Shown here one piece after another: positions 1-5,618 of a stretch of 5,618 nt of DNA; position 1 is the first letter of the stretch, and every line of letters begins with the position of its first letter. The DNA is from an uncultured Eubacteriales bacterium (GTDB taxonomy: Bacteria; Bacillota; Clostridia; Oscillospirales; Acutalibacteraceae), in the NCBI GenBank assembly GCA_900317215.1, contig ONFW01000086.1, positions 1 to 5,618 on the forward strand, in the 5' to 3' direction. The notes beneath the pieces were generated by a model. The model worked only from the letters and a program-made list of their open reading frames with translations. It searched no databases and had not been told where the DNA came from. The position numbers were made by a program, and so were the translations under genes.

Positions 1-698
1 GTCTTGTTAAGGTTTGCAGTCTCGGAATTGATCCTTCTGTTTACCCTGTTGCGCACGGATTTCATCATTTTGCTCTGCATAACATTGATCGCAGACATCG
101 GCGCACCGATAAAGGTAAGCATATCCTCGATATCATCGCTTCCCTTTATATAAACAACATAGTTCCCCTTGCGGATCACCGTGTGCGGTACGGCGTTTAT
201 CTCCTCTATCTCAGAGATCAGTCTTTCAAGATCGGAGGCAAGATTCCTGCGAGGCACGGAAAACTCAAGATGATAGTCCTTTTCCGGGTCGCTCACGCTT
301 CCGCACACGAGAAAGGCTCCTCTGAGAAAGCAGGGTATACAGTCCTCGCCGTCTATATTAGCCCTGTTTATCCTCAGGCTCGGACTCCCCTTGCGATGTC
401 CGAACAGATCATAGATCCTTGCACAGTCATTGCTGTCCGGCACACTAAGAGAATACAGGCTTCTCTCTGCGCCCCTTCTTGTCAGCCTGACCCTAAGATC
501 TACAATTACGCCTGCAAGAGACGACAAAAGCTGAGAATACAGCTCTGCGGCAGCTCCCGATTCGGTTGTAAGTGACAACGCATTTGCACTGAACTGCTTT
601 GAAAAAAGTGCCATTCCATAGACCAATGCAGCATTCTGCTCCTGGCTGAGCACCGGAGCAGCGCAGAGCGCCTCCTTGGTTTCCTTTGAAAAAGACAT
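1..698 (-). CDS. whiA: WhiA, sporulation/division transcription regulator (3' end outside window)
   Basis: I see 232 codons on the minus strand from ATG at 698-696, open to the window edge, so the C-terminal part is missing. WhiA proteins are usually a little over 300 residues: a LAGLIDADG-endonuclease-like N-terminal region followed by a helix-turn-helix DNA-binding domain. What is visible is the N-terminal region. The start MSFSKETKEAL matches the usual WhiA beginning. Residues 124-146 carry the family signature FLRGAF..(C)GS.(S)DPEKDYHLEF, residues 180-198 read YVVYIKGSDDIEDMLTFIG, and residues 216-232 (RNRVNRRINSETANLNK) form the conserved linker leading to the missing helix-turn-helix. 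Family knowledge: WhiA controls sporulation septation in Streptomyces and affects division and chromosome segregation in Bacillus. The gene starts 11 bases after the rapZ stop, with GGTGG (708-704) five bases before the ATG, so it is very probably co-transcribed and may be translationally coupled. The family call is firm; the role in this organism is inferred. Confidence 0.95.
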   Translation of the reverse strand, partial: MSFSKETKEALCAAPVLSQEQNAALVYGMALFSKQFSANALSLTTESGAAAELYSQLLSSLAGVIVDLRVRLTRRGAERSLYSLSVPDSNDCARIYDLFGHRKGSPSLRINRANIDGEDCIPCFLRGAFLVCGSVSDPEKDYHLEFSVPRRNLASDLERLISEIEEINAVPHTVIRKGNYVVYIKGSDDIEDMLTFIGAPMSAINVMQSKMMKSVRNRVNRRINSETANLNK

Positions 699-709
699 AA
701 ATACCACCG

Positions 710-1573
710 CTAATCCTTTGCGATATCTCTATGATGAACTATTACCCTTTGTTTTGAGTCAAGTATATGCTGATAAAGCACTCTTGTCATTGTTACCGAC
801 CTGTGCTTTCCTCCGGTGCAGCCCATGGCTATTATGAGCTGGCTTTTTCCCTCCGAAAGATAGAGCGGCAGGGAAAAATCCACAAGCGATATCATTCTTT
901 CGGCCAGGCCTCTGGACTGCTCAAAGCTCATAACATAGTCGAACACACATGCCTCAAGCCCGGTATGGTGCTTCAGCTCCGGAATATAAAACGGGTTGGG
1001 CAGACAGCGCACGTCAAAAACAAGATCCGCCTCCGACGGTATGCCGTATTTAAAGCCGAAGGAAAGGCAGGTGACTGTCATTCCGAGAGCGGCGTTGCCC
1101 AGAAACAGCGCAGATATCCTCTCCCTGAGCTGAGAGCCAGAAAGCAGAGAGGTGTCTATCACATAATCCGCACGAGCCTTTACCTGCATGAGCAGACTGC
1201 GCTCAAGGACTACCGCATTTTCAGTGGAGCCCTTGCTCACGTCATAAAGCGGGTGCTTTCTTCTTGTCTCCTTGAACCTGTGCAGCAGAACATCGTCTCT
1301 TGCGTCAAGAAACAGTATCTTGTATTTTTTGTTTGATGTGCTGAGGGAATCCAGAGCCTCAAACAGATCGTCGAACACGTCTCCTGCTCTTATGTCAGTA
1401 ACAACAGCGACCTTCTTTAGCCGCTCATCGGAGGATTTTTCGCACAGCTCATAGAAGGTCGGAAGAAGTATCGGCGGGATATTATCCACGCAGTAATAGC
1501 CGATATCCTCCATGTTCCTCATTGCTACGGATTTTCCCGCTCCGGAAAGACCCGTAATGATTATAAATTCCAT
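710..1573 (-). CDS. rapZ: RapZ/YvcJ family nucleotide-binding protein
   Basis: A complete 287-residue protein, the normal length for the family. The P-loop is GLSGAGKS at residues 8-15, followed by the family block YYCVDNIPP (27-34), a Walker B-like stretch ILFLDARDD (86-94) and KETRRKHPL (101-109). The C-terminal domain has SFGFKYGIPSEADLVFDVR (171-189), LPNPFYIPELKHHTG (191-205) and IAMGCTGGKHRSV (248-260). Family knowledge: B. subtilis YvcJ binds and hydrolyses nucleotides and influences competence, while E. coli RapZ directs RNase E to the sRNA GlmZ and so tunes glucosamine-6-phosphate synthase. The C-terminus here ends HHRDIAKD and lacks the lysine/arginine-rich tail that E. coli RapZ uses for RNA binding, so an RNA-adaptor role should not be assumed. 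I chose ATG at 1573-1571. An upstream in-frame GTG at 1585 lies inside the ribosome binding site and would place four extra residues before the usual MEF..ITGLSGAGKS start. It sits 31 bases after murB and 11 before whiA, in the same operon. Confidence 0.96.
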   Translation of the reverse strand: MEFIIITGLSGAGKSVAMRNMEDIGYYCVDNIPPILLPTFYELCEKSSDERLKKVAVVTDIRAGDVFDDLFEALDSLSTSNKKYKILFLDARDDVLLHRFKETRRKHPLYDVSKGSTENAVVLERSLLMQVKARADYVIDTSLLSGSQLRERISALFLGNAALGMTVTCLSFGFKYGIPSEADLVFDVRCLPNPFYIPELKHHTGLEACVFDYVMSFEQSRGLAERMISLVDFSLPLYLSEGKSQLIIAMGCTGGKHRSVTMTRVLYQHILDSKQRVIVHHRDIAKD

Positions 1574-1580
1574 AAAGTCT

Positions 1581-1588
1581 CTCACCTT
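1581..1588 (-). promoter_or_regulatory. Ribosome binding site that fixes the rapZ start
   Basis: Read on the minus strand this is AAGGTGAG, seven bases upstream of ATG 1573-1571. The alternative GTG start (1585-1583) is the core of this site, so the ATG is preferred. Confidence 0.75.
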
Positions 1589-1604
1589 TTCCCGAGCCTG
1601 CGGT

Positions 1605-2516
1605 CTATCTCCTTCCGATAAACCTTACCTCACAGCAAAGCTCAACATTTTTCTTTTCTCTGACTACCCTTTGAATATGATCTATAAGCCCGAGTACATC
1701 CTCTGCACTTGCGCCGTTATCATTGACAATAAAGCCGGCGTGCTTTGGACTCACCTGAGCGCCGCCGTATTCATAGCCCTTTAGCCCACATTCCTCTATA
1801 AGCGCGGCAGCATAGCCGTCCTTTGGTCTTTTGAAAACACTGCCTGCGCTGGGGTGATTGATAGGCTGCTTTTCCTTGCGCCTGTCCATGAGCTCCTGCA
1901 TTCTCTCGGATATCTTGTCCTGCGGCTTAGGCTCGAGGCGGAAGCTCGCCCGAAGTATTATATAATCCTTATCCGTAAAAAAGCTGTGACGGTAGGAAAA
2001 ATCAAGCTCCTCCTCACGGCAGCGCTTGATATTCCCCTGAGGATCCATATAATCCACCGAAAAGGCCGTATCCTTTATCTCTCCCCCGTAGGCGCCCGCA
2101 TTCATATAGACAGCTCCTCCCACAGAGCCCGGTATCCCCCATGCAAATTCAAGTCCGCCGAGAGACATATTCCTTGCAAAGCTGCAGAGCCTTGCAAGCG
2201 TGGAGCCTGCTCCGCAGCGCACGGTATTATCCCCTGCAAGGGTTATCTCGTTGAACTCTCCTGCAAGATGTATAACAAGTCCGTCTATCCCTTTGTCGGA
2301 CACAAGAAGATTGGAGCCCATTCCGATTATAAAATACGGCACTCCGTATTCCCTGCAAAGAAGTATCGTTCTTCTAAGCGCATCGGTATCCTTTACCTCG
2401 CAGTAGCAGTCCGCATTTCCTCCAATGCGGAAGCTGGTGTGGTTTTTCATGCTTTCATCTGTTGCTGCCGTACCGTTGATTTCCTTAAGCAGCTCTAAAA
2501 ACTCTTTCTGTATCAT
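1605..2516 (-). CDS. murB: UDP-N-acetylenolpyruvoylglucosamine reductase MurB
   Basis: A complete 303-residue MurB, a cytoplasmic FAD enzyme. It uses NADPH to reduce UDP-GlcNAc-enolpyruvate to UDP-MurNAc, the second committed step of peptidoglycan precursor synthesis. Visible motifs are NHTSFRIGGNAD (25-36), the flavin-binding GMGSNLLVSD (65-74), and WGIPGSVGGAVYMNAGAYGG (126-145). The conserved DFSYRHS (172-178) contains Arg176. AGSVFKRP (224-231) contains Ser226, the expected proton donor, and KHAGFIVN (258-265) follows. EVRFIG near the end contains Glu296, the expected catalytic glutamate. Length and order fit the short type II MurB common in Firmicutes. The start is ATG 2516-2514, with AGAGGT at 2526-2521 four bases upstream. 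It begins 36 bases after hprK and is followed 31 bases later by rapZ; pairing of hprK, murB and rapZ is common in Clostridia. All catalytic positions appear intact and nothing is unusual. Confidence 0.97.
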   Translation of the reverse strand: MIQKEFLELLKEINGTAATDESMKNHTSFRIGGNADCYCEVKDTDALRRTILLCREYGVPYFIIGMGSNLLVSDKGIDGLVIHLAGEFNEITLAGDNTVRCGAGSTLARLCSFARNMSLGGLEFAWGIPGSVGGAVYMNAGAYGGEIKDTAFSVDYMDPQGNIKRCREEELDFSYRHSFFTDKDYIILRASFRLEPKPQDKISERMQELMDRRKEKQPINHPSAGSVFKRPKDGYAAALIEECGLKGYEYGGAQVSPKHAGFIVNDNGASAEDVLGLIDHIQRVVREKKNVELCCEVRFIGRR

Positions 2517-2552
2517 AATAACCTCTGATAAGTATGATTATTTGGCGGCGCA

Positions 2553-3515
2553 TCAGAACGGAATGGTCTTTACGCCGTTTTCTTCTTCCTCTGGAAGCTC
2601 AAGCCCCAGAAGCTGAAATAACTCTCTGGCGGCATTGTAGCCCATTTTACGCTGACGGTTGTTCATTGCCGCCACCTCAATGATGACCGCAAGGTTACGT
2701 CCGGGCTTTACGGGGATAGTGAGTATCGGGACCTGATTTCCGAGTATCTCGGTCATCTCGTTGCTCATACCCATTCTGTCATAGACCTTTTTGTTATCCC
2801 ACAGCTCGAGTTTTATAACCATGTCTATCTTTTCGCTCAGCTTGACAGAGCCCATACCGAAAAGCCTTCTGGCATTGATAATACCTATGCCCCTAAGCTC
2901 TATGAAATGACGGATATTTGCCGGAGACGAGCCTATGAGCTGCTTGTTGGAGATCCTTCTTATCTCAACAGCGTCATCAGCGATAAGGCGGTGTCCTCTT
3001 TTAACAAGCTCTATTGCCGTTTCGCTCTTGCCCACTCCGCTGTCGCCGACTATGAGCAGACCTTCACCGTATACCTCCACAAGAACACCGTGTCTCGTTA
3101 TTCTGGGAGCAAGCTCGGTGTTCAGCAGCGATATGAGCGAAGCCGACAGAACAGAGGTAGTCTCGGCGCTTCTGAGGACAGGTATTTTATATTTCTCCGC
3201 AGCATTCATCAGCTCGCCGTAGGGGATTATGTTCCTTGTTACGATGATAGCCGGCGGCTGAAGAGCAAACAGTCTTTCTATCACATGGTACCTTTGTTCC
3301 GTGCTGAATTTGTTAAGATAACTGTTCTCGGTGTTTCCGAATATCATTATTCTTGAATTATCAAAAAAATCAAGAAAGCCCGTCAGCTCAAGCCCGGGCC
3401 TTGTGATATCTCTCGACCACACCTTGATAGTCTCGGGATCGTCCGGCATATATGAGACCTCAAGATCTATCTCCTGAATTATTCTAGCCAATGAAACAAA
3501 AAACTTTGTTTCCAT
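2553..3515 (-). CDS. hprK: HPr kinase/phosphorylase
   Basis: A complete 320-residue HprK, close to the usual length of about 310. This bifunctional enzyme phosphorylates HPr of the PTS on Ser46 and also removes that phosphate. It thereby sets carbon catabolite repression through CcpA and controls PTS uptake. The N-terminal domain covers roughly residues 1-130. The kinase domain begins with RHGVLVEVYG (141-150, His142), followed by the P-loop GDSGVGKS (157-164) and GHRLIADDAVEI (174-185, Asp180/Asp181). Then comes the HprK signature IELRGIGIIN (205-214, Glu206), DRMGM with Arg247, and the C-terminal signature PVKPGRNLAVIIEVAAMN (268-285). The tail is acidic (ELPEEEEN, 306-313). The start ATG 3515-3513 has a strong GGAGGTG site (3527-3521) five bases upstream. 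It is first in the inferred operon hprK-murB-rapZ-whiA. No HPr gene is visible in the window; in related genomes it may lie elsewhere or beyond whiA. Confidence 0.97.
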   Translation of the reverse strand: METKFFVSLARIIQEIDLEVSYMPDDPETIKVWSRDITRPGLELTGFLDFFDNSRIMIFGNTENSYLNKFSTEQRYHVIERLFALQPPAIIVTRNIIPYGELMNAAEKYKIPVLRSAETTSVLSASLISLLNTELAPRITRHGVLVEVYGEGLLIVGDSGVGKSETAIELVKRGHRLIADDAVEIRRISNKQLIGSSPANIRHFIELRGIGIINARRLFGMGSVKLSEKIDMVIKLELWDNKKVYDRMGMSNEMTEILGNQVPILTIPVKPGRNLAVIIEVAAMNNRQRKMGYNAARELFQLLGLELPEEEENGVKTIPF

Positions 3516-3547
3516 ATATACACCTCCGTTTTTTCAGATCATATATG
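3513..3547 (-). promoter_or_regulatory. hprK ribosome binding site flanked by an AU-rich inverted repeat covering the start codon
   Basis: On the minus strand CATATATG (3547-3540) can pair with TATATATG (3520-3513), giving seven Watson-Crick pairs (one C-G, the rest A-U) plus one G-U. The second arm contains the hprK ATG. The 19-base loop (3539-3521) carries the ribosome binding site GGAGGTG. The repeat is visible directly; a regulatory effect is only inferred, because the stem is almost all A-U and may be weak. Confidence 0.3.
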
Positions 3548-3554
3548 TATCCCC

Positions 3555-3568
3555 GGGCAGCCTTGCCC
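3555..3568 (-). repeat. Short GC-rich hairpin in the hprK leader
   Basis: An inverted repeat of GGGCA and TGCCC around a four-base loop lies within an otherwise AT-rich intergenic region, about 40 bases upstream of the hprK start. It has no T-tract on the hprK side, so it is not a classical terminator. It could stabilise the 5' end of the mRNA or be chance. Confidence 0.35.
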
Positions 3569-3601
3569 TGCGATACGACCGTTTTAAAAGCTATTGTATC
3601 C

Positions 3602-3630
3602 ATTATATACTATTTTTTTCTTTTTTAAAA
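3602..3630 (-). promoter_or_regulatory. Candidate promoter of the hprK-murB-rapZ-whiA operon
   Basis: On the minus strand there is a perfect -10 box TATAAT (3607-3602). With a 17-base, A-rich spacer the -35 position would be TTTTAA (3630-3625), which is a poor match to TTGACA. Transcription would start near 3595 and give a leader of about 80 bases. A second TATAAT on the same strand (3643-3638) is an alternative. The assignment rests on position, the -10 match and the lack of another gene upstream on this strand. Confidence 0.45.
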
Positions 3631-3672
3631 GTGTTTTATTATAAATAATATAAGGAATTTGAAAAAACTCTT

Positions 3673-3699
3673 TTGTTCATAAAGATTTCATGATATAAT
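3673..3699 (+). promoter_or_regulatory. Extended -10 promoter for the glycosyltransferase gene
   Basis: TGATATAAT at 3691-3699 is an extended -10 element (TG, one base, then perfect TATAAT at 3694-3699). The best -35-like hexamer is TTGTTC (3673-3678) with a short 15-base spacer, which is acceptable when the -10 is extended. A start near 3706 would give a leader of about 40 bases. A second TATAAT at 3729-3734 abuts the ribosome binding site and is unlikely to serve this gene. Confidence 0.55.
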
Positions 3700-3735
3700 G
3701 TGTTGTATGATAAGGTATCAATCATTTTTATAATT

Positions 3736-3740
3736 GGTGA
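3736..3740 (+). promoter_or_regulatory. Ribosome binding site that fixes the glycosyltransferase start
   Basis: GGTGA lies five bases before ATG 3746. Upstream in-frame TTG (3734) and GTG (3737) codons overlap this site, so they are unlikely to be the start. ATG 3746 also gives the usual MRVLIFTE beginning. Confidence 0.65.
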
Positions 3741-3745
3741 TATTT

Positions 3746-4936
3746 ATGCGTGTTTTGATTTTTACAGAGGTTCTCGCTCCCTATGTGAGCGGCATTTCAA
3801 GCTATGTTGAGGTTCTGAGAAAGGGACTTGAGGAGCTGGGGCATCAGGTTGCCGTTGTTACCTCCAGCCCGCACATCAGAGAGGCCTCATACAAGGACGG
3901 GATCATTCGGTGTCCTGCTAAATATGTCAGCAACAAATACGGGTATGAATGCAAGAATTACAGCGATCCTTCTATAATCACCTTTATTTCGTCCTTCAAG
4001 CCCGATATAGTCCATATCCACACCGACACCAAGATAGGCTATATGGGTCTGCTCGTTGCAGACAAGACCTATTCTCCTGTGGTGTTTACAATTCACGATT
4101 ATTTCATGGATCGCTATGCCTCTTCAAATTCCGATCTTGTGTGGAATCTCAAGACATATTTTGAAAAGAGACATTTCAGGGATATGCTTGATAATTCCGA
4201 GATCGTCACCTCCTCCTGCAGCAGGGCGTCCATATTTGTTCAGAAGGCTGACAGAAAGCGTAAGGTCATGCTTATCCGCTCGGATACGGATACAGATAAA
4301 TTCGACTACAGAAGATCCACACCCGCTTCTGTGAGAAAGATGAGAAACAAGCTCGGTCTTTCTCCAAGATCCACCGTTGCTGTTTTTGCAGGAAAGCTCA
4401 CCGTTGAGAAAAATCTTGAGTTTCTTCTTGCAGCCTTTGCCAAGTATATCAAAAAGTCAGACAATATAGAGCTGCTTATCGTCGGCGACGGCACTGAGAC
4501 AGATTATCTTAAGGATGTATGCGCCAAGCTGAAGATCAGTGATATGGTCGTTTTTGCCGGAGCTGTTGCCAATTCTATAATGCCCGATATCTACTCAGCC
4601 TGCGATATCTATGTCTGCTCCTCTGAGGACGGGCTGATGTCCATGTCCTTTGTTGAAGCCATGGCGTGCGGTCTGCCTGTTCTCGTCAAGGAGGACAAGG
4701 AGAAGATAGTGCATCATACGATCAATCATGGTCTCAACGGCTTTGTCTATACCAAAAACTCCGAATTTGCCAAATATCTGAAAACGCTGGCGGGACTCGA
4801 CGAGAAAAAGCGCAGCATGATAAGACAGCTTGTGAGAGATACGCTGATAACCTCTAACAGCACCTCTATGGCAAAGCAATATGTAAGGGCTTATGAGCTG
4901 GCACTGCAGAAATACAAGCGCAAGCAGTACAAATAA
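3746..4936 (+). CDS. GT4-type glycosyltransferase, probably lipid-directed
   Basis: A 396-residue retaining glycosyltransferase of the GT-B fold (GT4 group). The N-terminal acceptor domain opens with MRVLIFTEVLAPYVSGISSYV (1-21), the glycine-containing loop seen in enzymes that glucosylate diacylglycerol, followed by KPDIVHIHTDTKIGYMG (85-101) and FTIHDYF (114-120). The C-terminal donor domain has FAGKLTVEKNLEFLL (214-228); here a lysine stands where GRL..EK enzymes usually have arginine. It continues with LLIVGDGTE (243-251), IMPDIYSACDIYVCSS (278-293) and FVEAMACGLPVLV (302-314). The first glutamate of the usual EX7E motif is displaced: the position eight before Glu304 is Gly296, and the nearest acids are Glu294 and Asp295. 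Family knowledge suggests a UDP-sugar donor and a lipid acceptor such as diacylglycerol, working at the inner face of the membrane; the exact acceptor is inference. It has no signal peptide. It has its own promoter, is followed by a strong terminator, and so is probably a single-gene unit. Other GT4 roles (polysaccharide or glycoconjugate synthesis) are possible. Confidence 0.85.
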   Translation: MRVLIFTEVLAPYVSGISSYVEVLRKGLEELGHQVAVVTSSPHIREASYKDGIIRCPAKYVSNKYGYECKNYSDPSIITFISSFKPDIVHIHTDTKIGYMGLLVADKTYSPVVFTIHDYFMDRYASSNSDLVWNLKTYFEKRHFRDMLDNSEIVTSSCSRASIFVQKADRKRKVMLIRSDTDTDKFDYRRSTPASVRKMRNKLGLSPRSTVAVFAGKLTVEKNLEFLLAAFAKYIKKSDNIELLIVGDGTETDYLKDVCAKLKISDMVVFAGAVANSIMPDIYSACDIYVCSSEDGLMSMSFVEAMACGLPVLVKEDKEKIVHHTINHGLNGFVYTKNSEFAKYLKTLAGLDEKKRSMIRQLVRDTLITSNSTSMAKQYVRAYELALQKYKRKQYK

Positions 4937-4942
4937 AAAACG

Positions 4943-4980
4943 GGACACACGATAGGGAGATACTACGTGTGTCCTTTTTT
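4943..4980. terminator. Bidirectional intrinsic terminator between convergent genes
   Basis: A perfect nine-base stem, GGACACACG (4943-4951) with CGTGTGTCC (4966-4974), can be extended by three pairs (4953-4955 with 4963-4965, skipping A4952) to leave a seven-base loop. It is followed by T4975-4980 on the plus strand and preceded by A4935-4940, which is a T-run for minus-strand transcripts after a two-base gap. It starts seven bases after the glycosyltransferase stop and lies 36 bases beyond the stop of the membrane protein gene. Confidence 0.9.
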
Positions 4981-5015
4981 GCGCCATTATTCTGTCATTT
5001 AATAAGAAAGGGCTG

Positions 5016-5618
5016 TCAGCCTGCTCCGAAGAAGCTGAGGAAATTGAAGCCCGTCGGAAGCGGGATAGTGAACATATAGATCGAAGCGAGTATCACACCG
5101 ATGATAGCTATTATCATGACTGCGGCTCTGTTCGGCAGGCTCTTGAACACACCAACGATACCGAGCAGGAAGAGCACGACTGAATAGATAACATTAACGA
5201 GGTTATATGCATCTCCGTGAGCATTATCACGCTGTCCCTCTTCAAGAAGCGACTGAGACTCGGCGATAAGCTTTCTGGATTCAACAAAATACCTGTCGGG
5301 CATTCCCTCGACCTCAAACGGAGAATTCATTCCGTCCTTCATATCATCGCATGCCGAAAGCAGCATGGGGCTGCAGTTCTGCTCAAGCAGCATTTTCATT
5401 TTACTCTCATAGATAGCCGCTTCATCATTTTTTCCGTACATCTTTGCCACTTCGGCGTCTATCTGATAGTCAAGTGCCGTGTTCCACGTCATCATATCCG
5501 ACAGATACACCTGCATCTCCGCATTGTAAGCAGAATTACCCTCTGCGGCAAGGTTATTGCTCTTTGTGTAATTGGTCGACTGATTGCCTCCGTGAAGGGA
5601 GCCTATCCACGTTGCCCA
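5016..5618 (-). CDS. Membrane protein of unknown function (5' end outside window)
   Basis: The minus-strand frame is open from the window edge to TGA at 5018-5016, giving 200 visible residues with the N-terminus missing. An internal Met at 5516 is not the likely start, because the upstream codons in the same frame read WATWIGSLHGGNQSTNYTKS and appear to be real protein. The visible part has a hydrophilic, probably helical region with many acidic residues and Met (about 20-135). Two hydrophobic helices follow near the end, at about 141-159 (VNVIYSVVLFLLGIVGVF) and 165-184 (AAVMIIAIIGVILASIYMFT). The end is short and turn-rich (PLPTGFNFLSFFGAG). The Pro-Leu-Pro after the second helix and the W-rich start look conserved in character. 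I have a general impression of similar proteins in Clostridia but cannot name a family, so I assign no function. It converges on the glycosyltransferase gene, with a shared terminator between them, and is not in its operon. Confidence 0.8.
   Translation of the reverse strand, partial: WATWIGSLHGGNQSTNYTKSNNLAAEGNSAYNAEMQVYLSDMMTWNTALDYQIDAEVAKMYGKNDEAAIYESKMKMLLEQNCSPMLLSACDDMKDGMNSPFEVEGMPDRYFVESRKLIAESQSLLEEGQRDNAHGDAYNLVNVIYSVVLFLLGIVGVFKSLPNRAAVMIIAIIGVILASIYMFTIPLPTGFNFLSFFGAG

Noticed and set aside
183..575. A 130-codon open frame on the plus strand at the left end
   Set aside because: The opposite strand encodes clear WhiA sequence with family signatures across the same bases.
767..1336. 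A 189-codon open frame on the plus strand inside rapZ
   Set aside because: It is antisense to a well-conserved rapZ and shows no family motif.
1854..2498. A 214-codon open frame on the plus strand inside murB
   Set aside because: It lies wholly antisense to a textbook MurB with intact catalytic motifs; its translation is rich in Cys, His, Arg and Ile without recognisable domains, as expected of a complementary-strand shadow.
3534..3542. A tiny minus-strand ORF (ATG-ATC-TGA) in the hprK leader with GGGG eight bases upstream
   Set aside because: A two-codon frame in AT-rich DNA is easily produced by chance, and there is no sign of a coupled attenuator structure.
3580..3600. A cre-like stretch around AAAACGGTCGTATCG upstream of hprK
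   Set aside because: Only a partial match to the CcpA operator consensus and not symmetrical, so not reported as an operator.
4595..4987. A 130-codon minus-strand frame overlapping the end of the glycosyltransferase and the terminator
   Set aside because: It runs through the terminator hairpin and is antisense to conserved donor-domain motifs; no ribosome binding site or family signature was seen.

Overview
The window looks like a stretch of chromosome from a low-to-moderate-GC Gram-positive bacterium. It is most likely a member of the Clostridia, and a Ruminococcus/Oscillospiraceae-type genome is my best guess. The reasons are the Firmicutes-type gene string hprK-murB-rapZ-whiA, an HPr kinase/phosphorylase (the hallmark of Gram-positive carbon catabolite control), a sporulation-type WhiA regulator, and AGGAGG-like ribosome binding sites throughout. 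The taxonomic guess is inference; no rRNA is present.

Layout. Positions 1-3515 hold four genes on the minus strand, read from right to left: hprK (2553-3515), murB (1605-2516), rapZ/yvcJ (710-1573) and whiA (1-698, 3' end outside the window). The gaps between them are 36, 31 and 11 bases and I see no terminator, so they are probably one operon driven from an AT-rich promoter region at about 3602-3630. The 3516-3745 gap is a divergent intergenic region. It holds the inferred hprK promoter with a structured leader, and an extended -10 promoter pointing right. That second promoter drives a single plus-strand GT4-type glycosyltransferase (3746-4936), probably acting on a membrane lipid. The glycosyltransferase ends at a strong hairpin terminator with T-tracts on both sides, which serves both convergent genes. 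The last gene (5016-5618, minus strand, start outside the window) is a two-transmembrane-helix protein of unknown function.

How they fit together. The operon joins carbon-state signalling (HprK acting on HPr), an essential cytoplasmic step of peptidoglycan precursor synthesis (MurB), a nucleotide-binding protein tied to amino-sugar and envelope control in other bacteria (RapZ/YvcJ), and a division/sporulation regulator (WhiA). This is a common Firmicutes arrangement, except that yvcK, which often lies between rapZ and whiA, is absent here. I found no mobile element, CRISPR array, RNA gene or clear sign of a new multi-gene system. The points most worth a second look are a displaced first glutamate in the glycosyltransferase EX7E motif, an AU-rich stem that could cover the hprK start codon, the missing yvcK, and the uncharacterised membrane protein.
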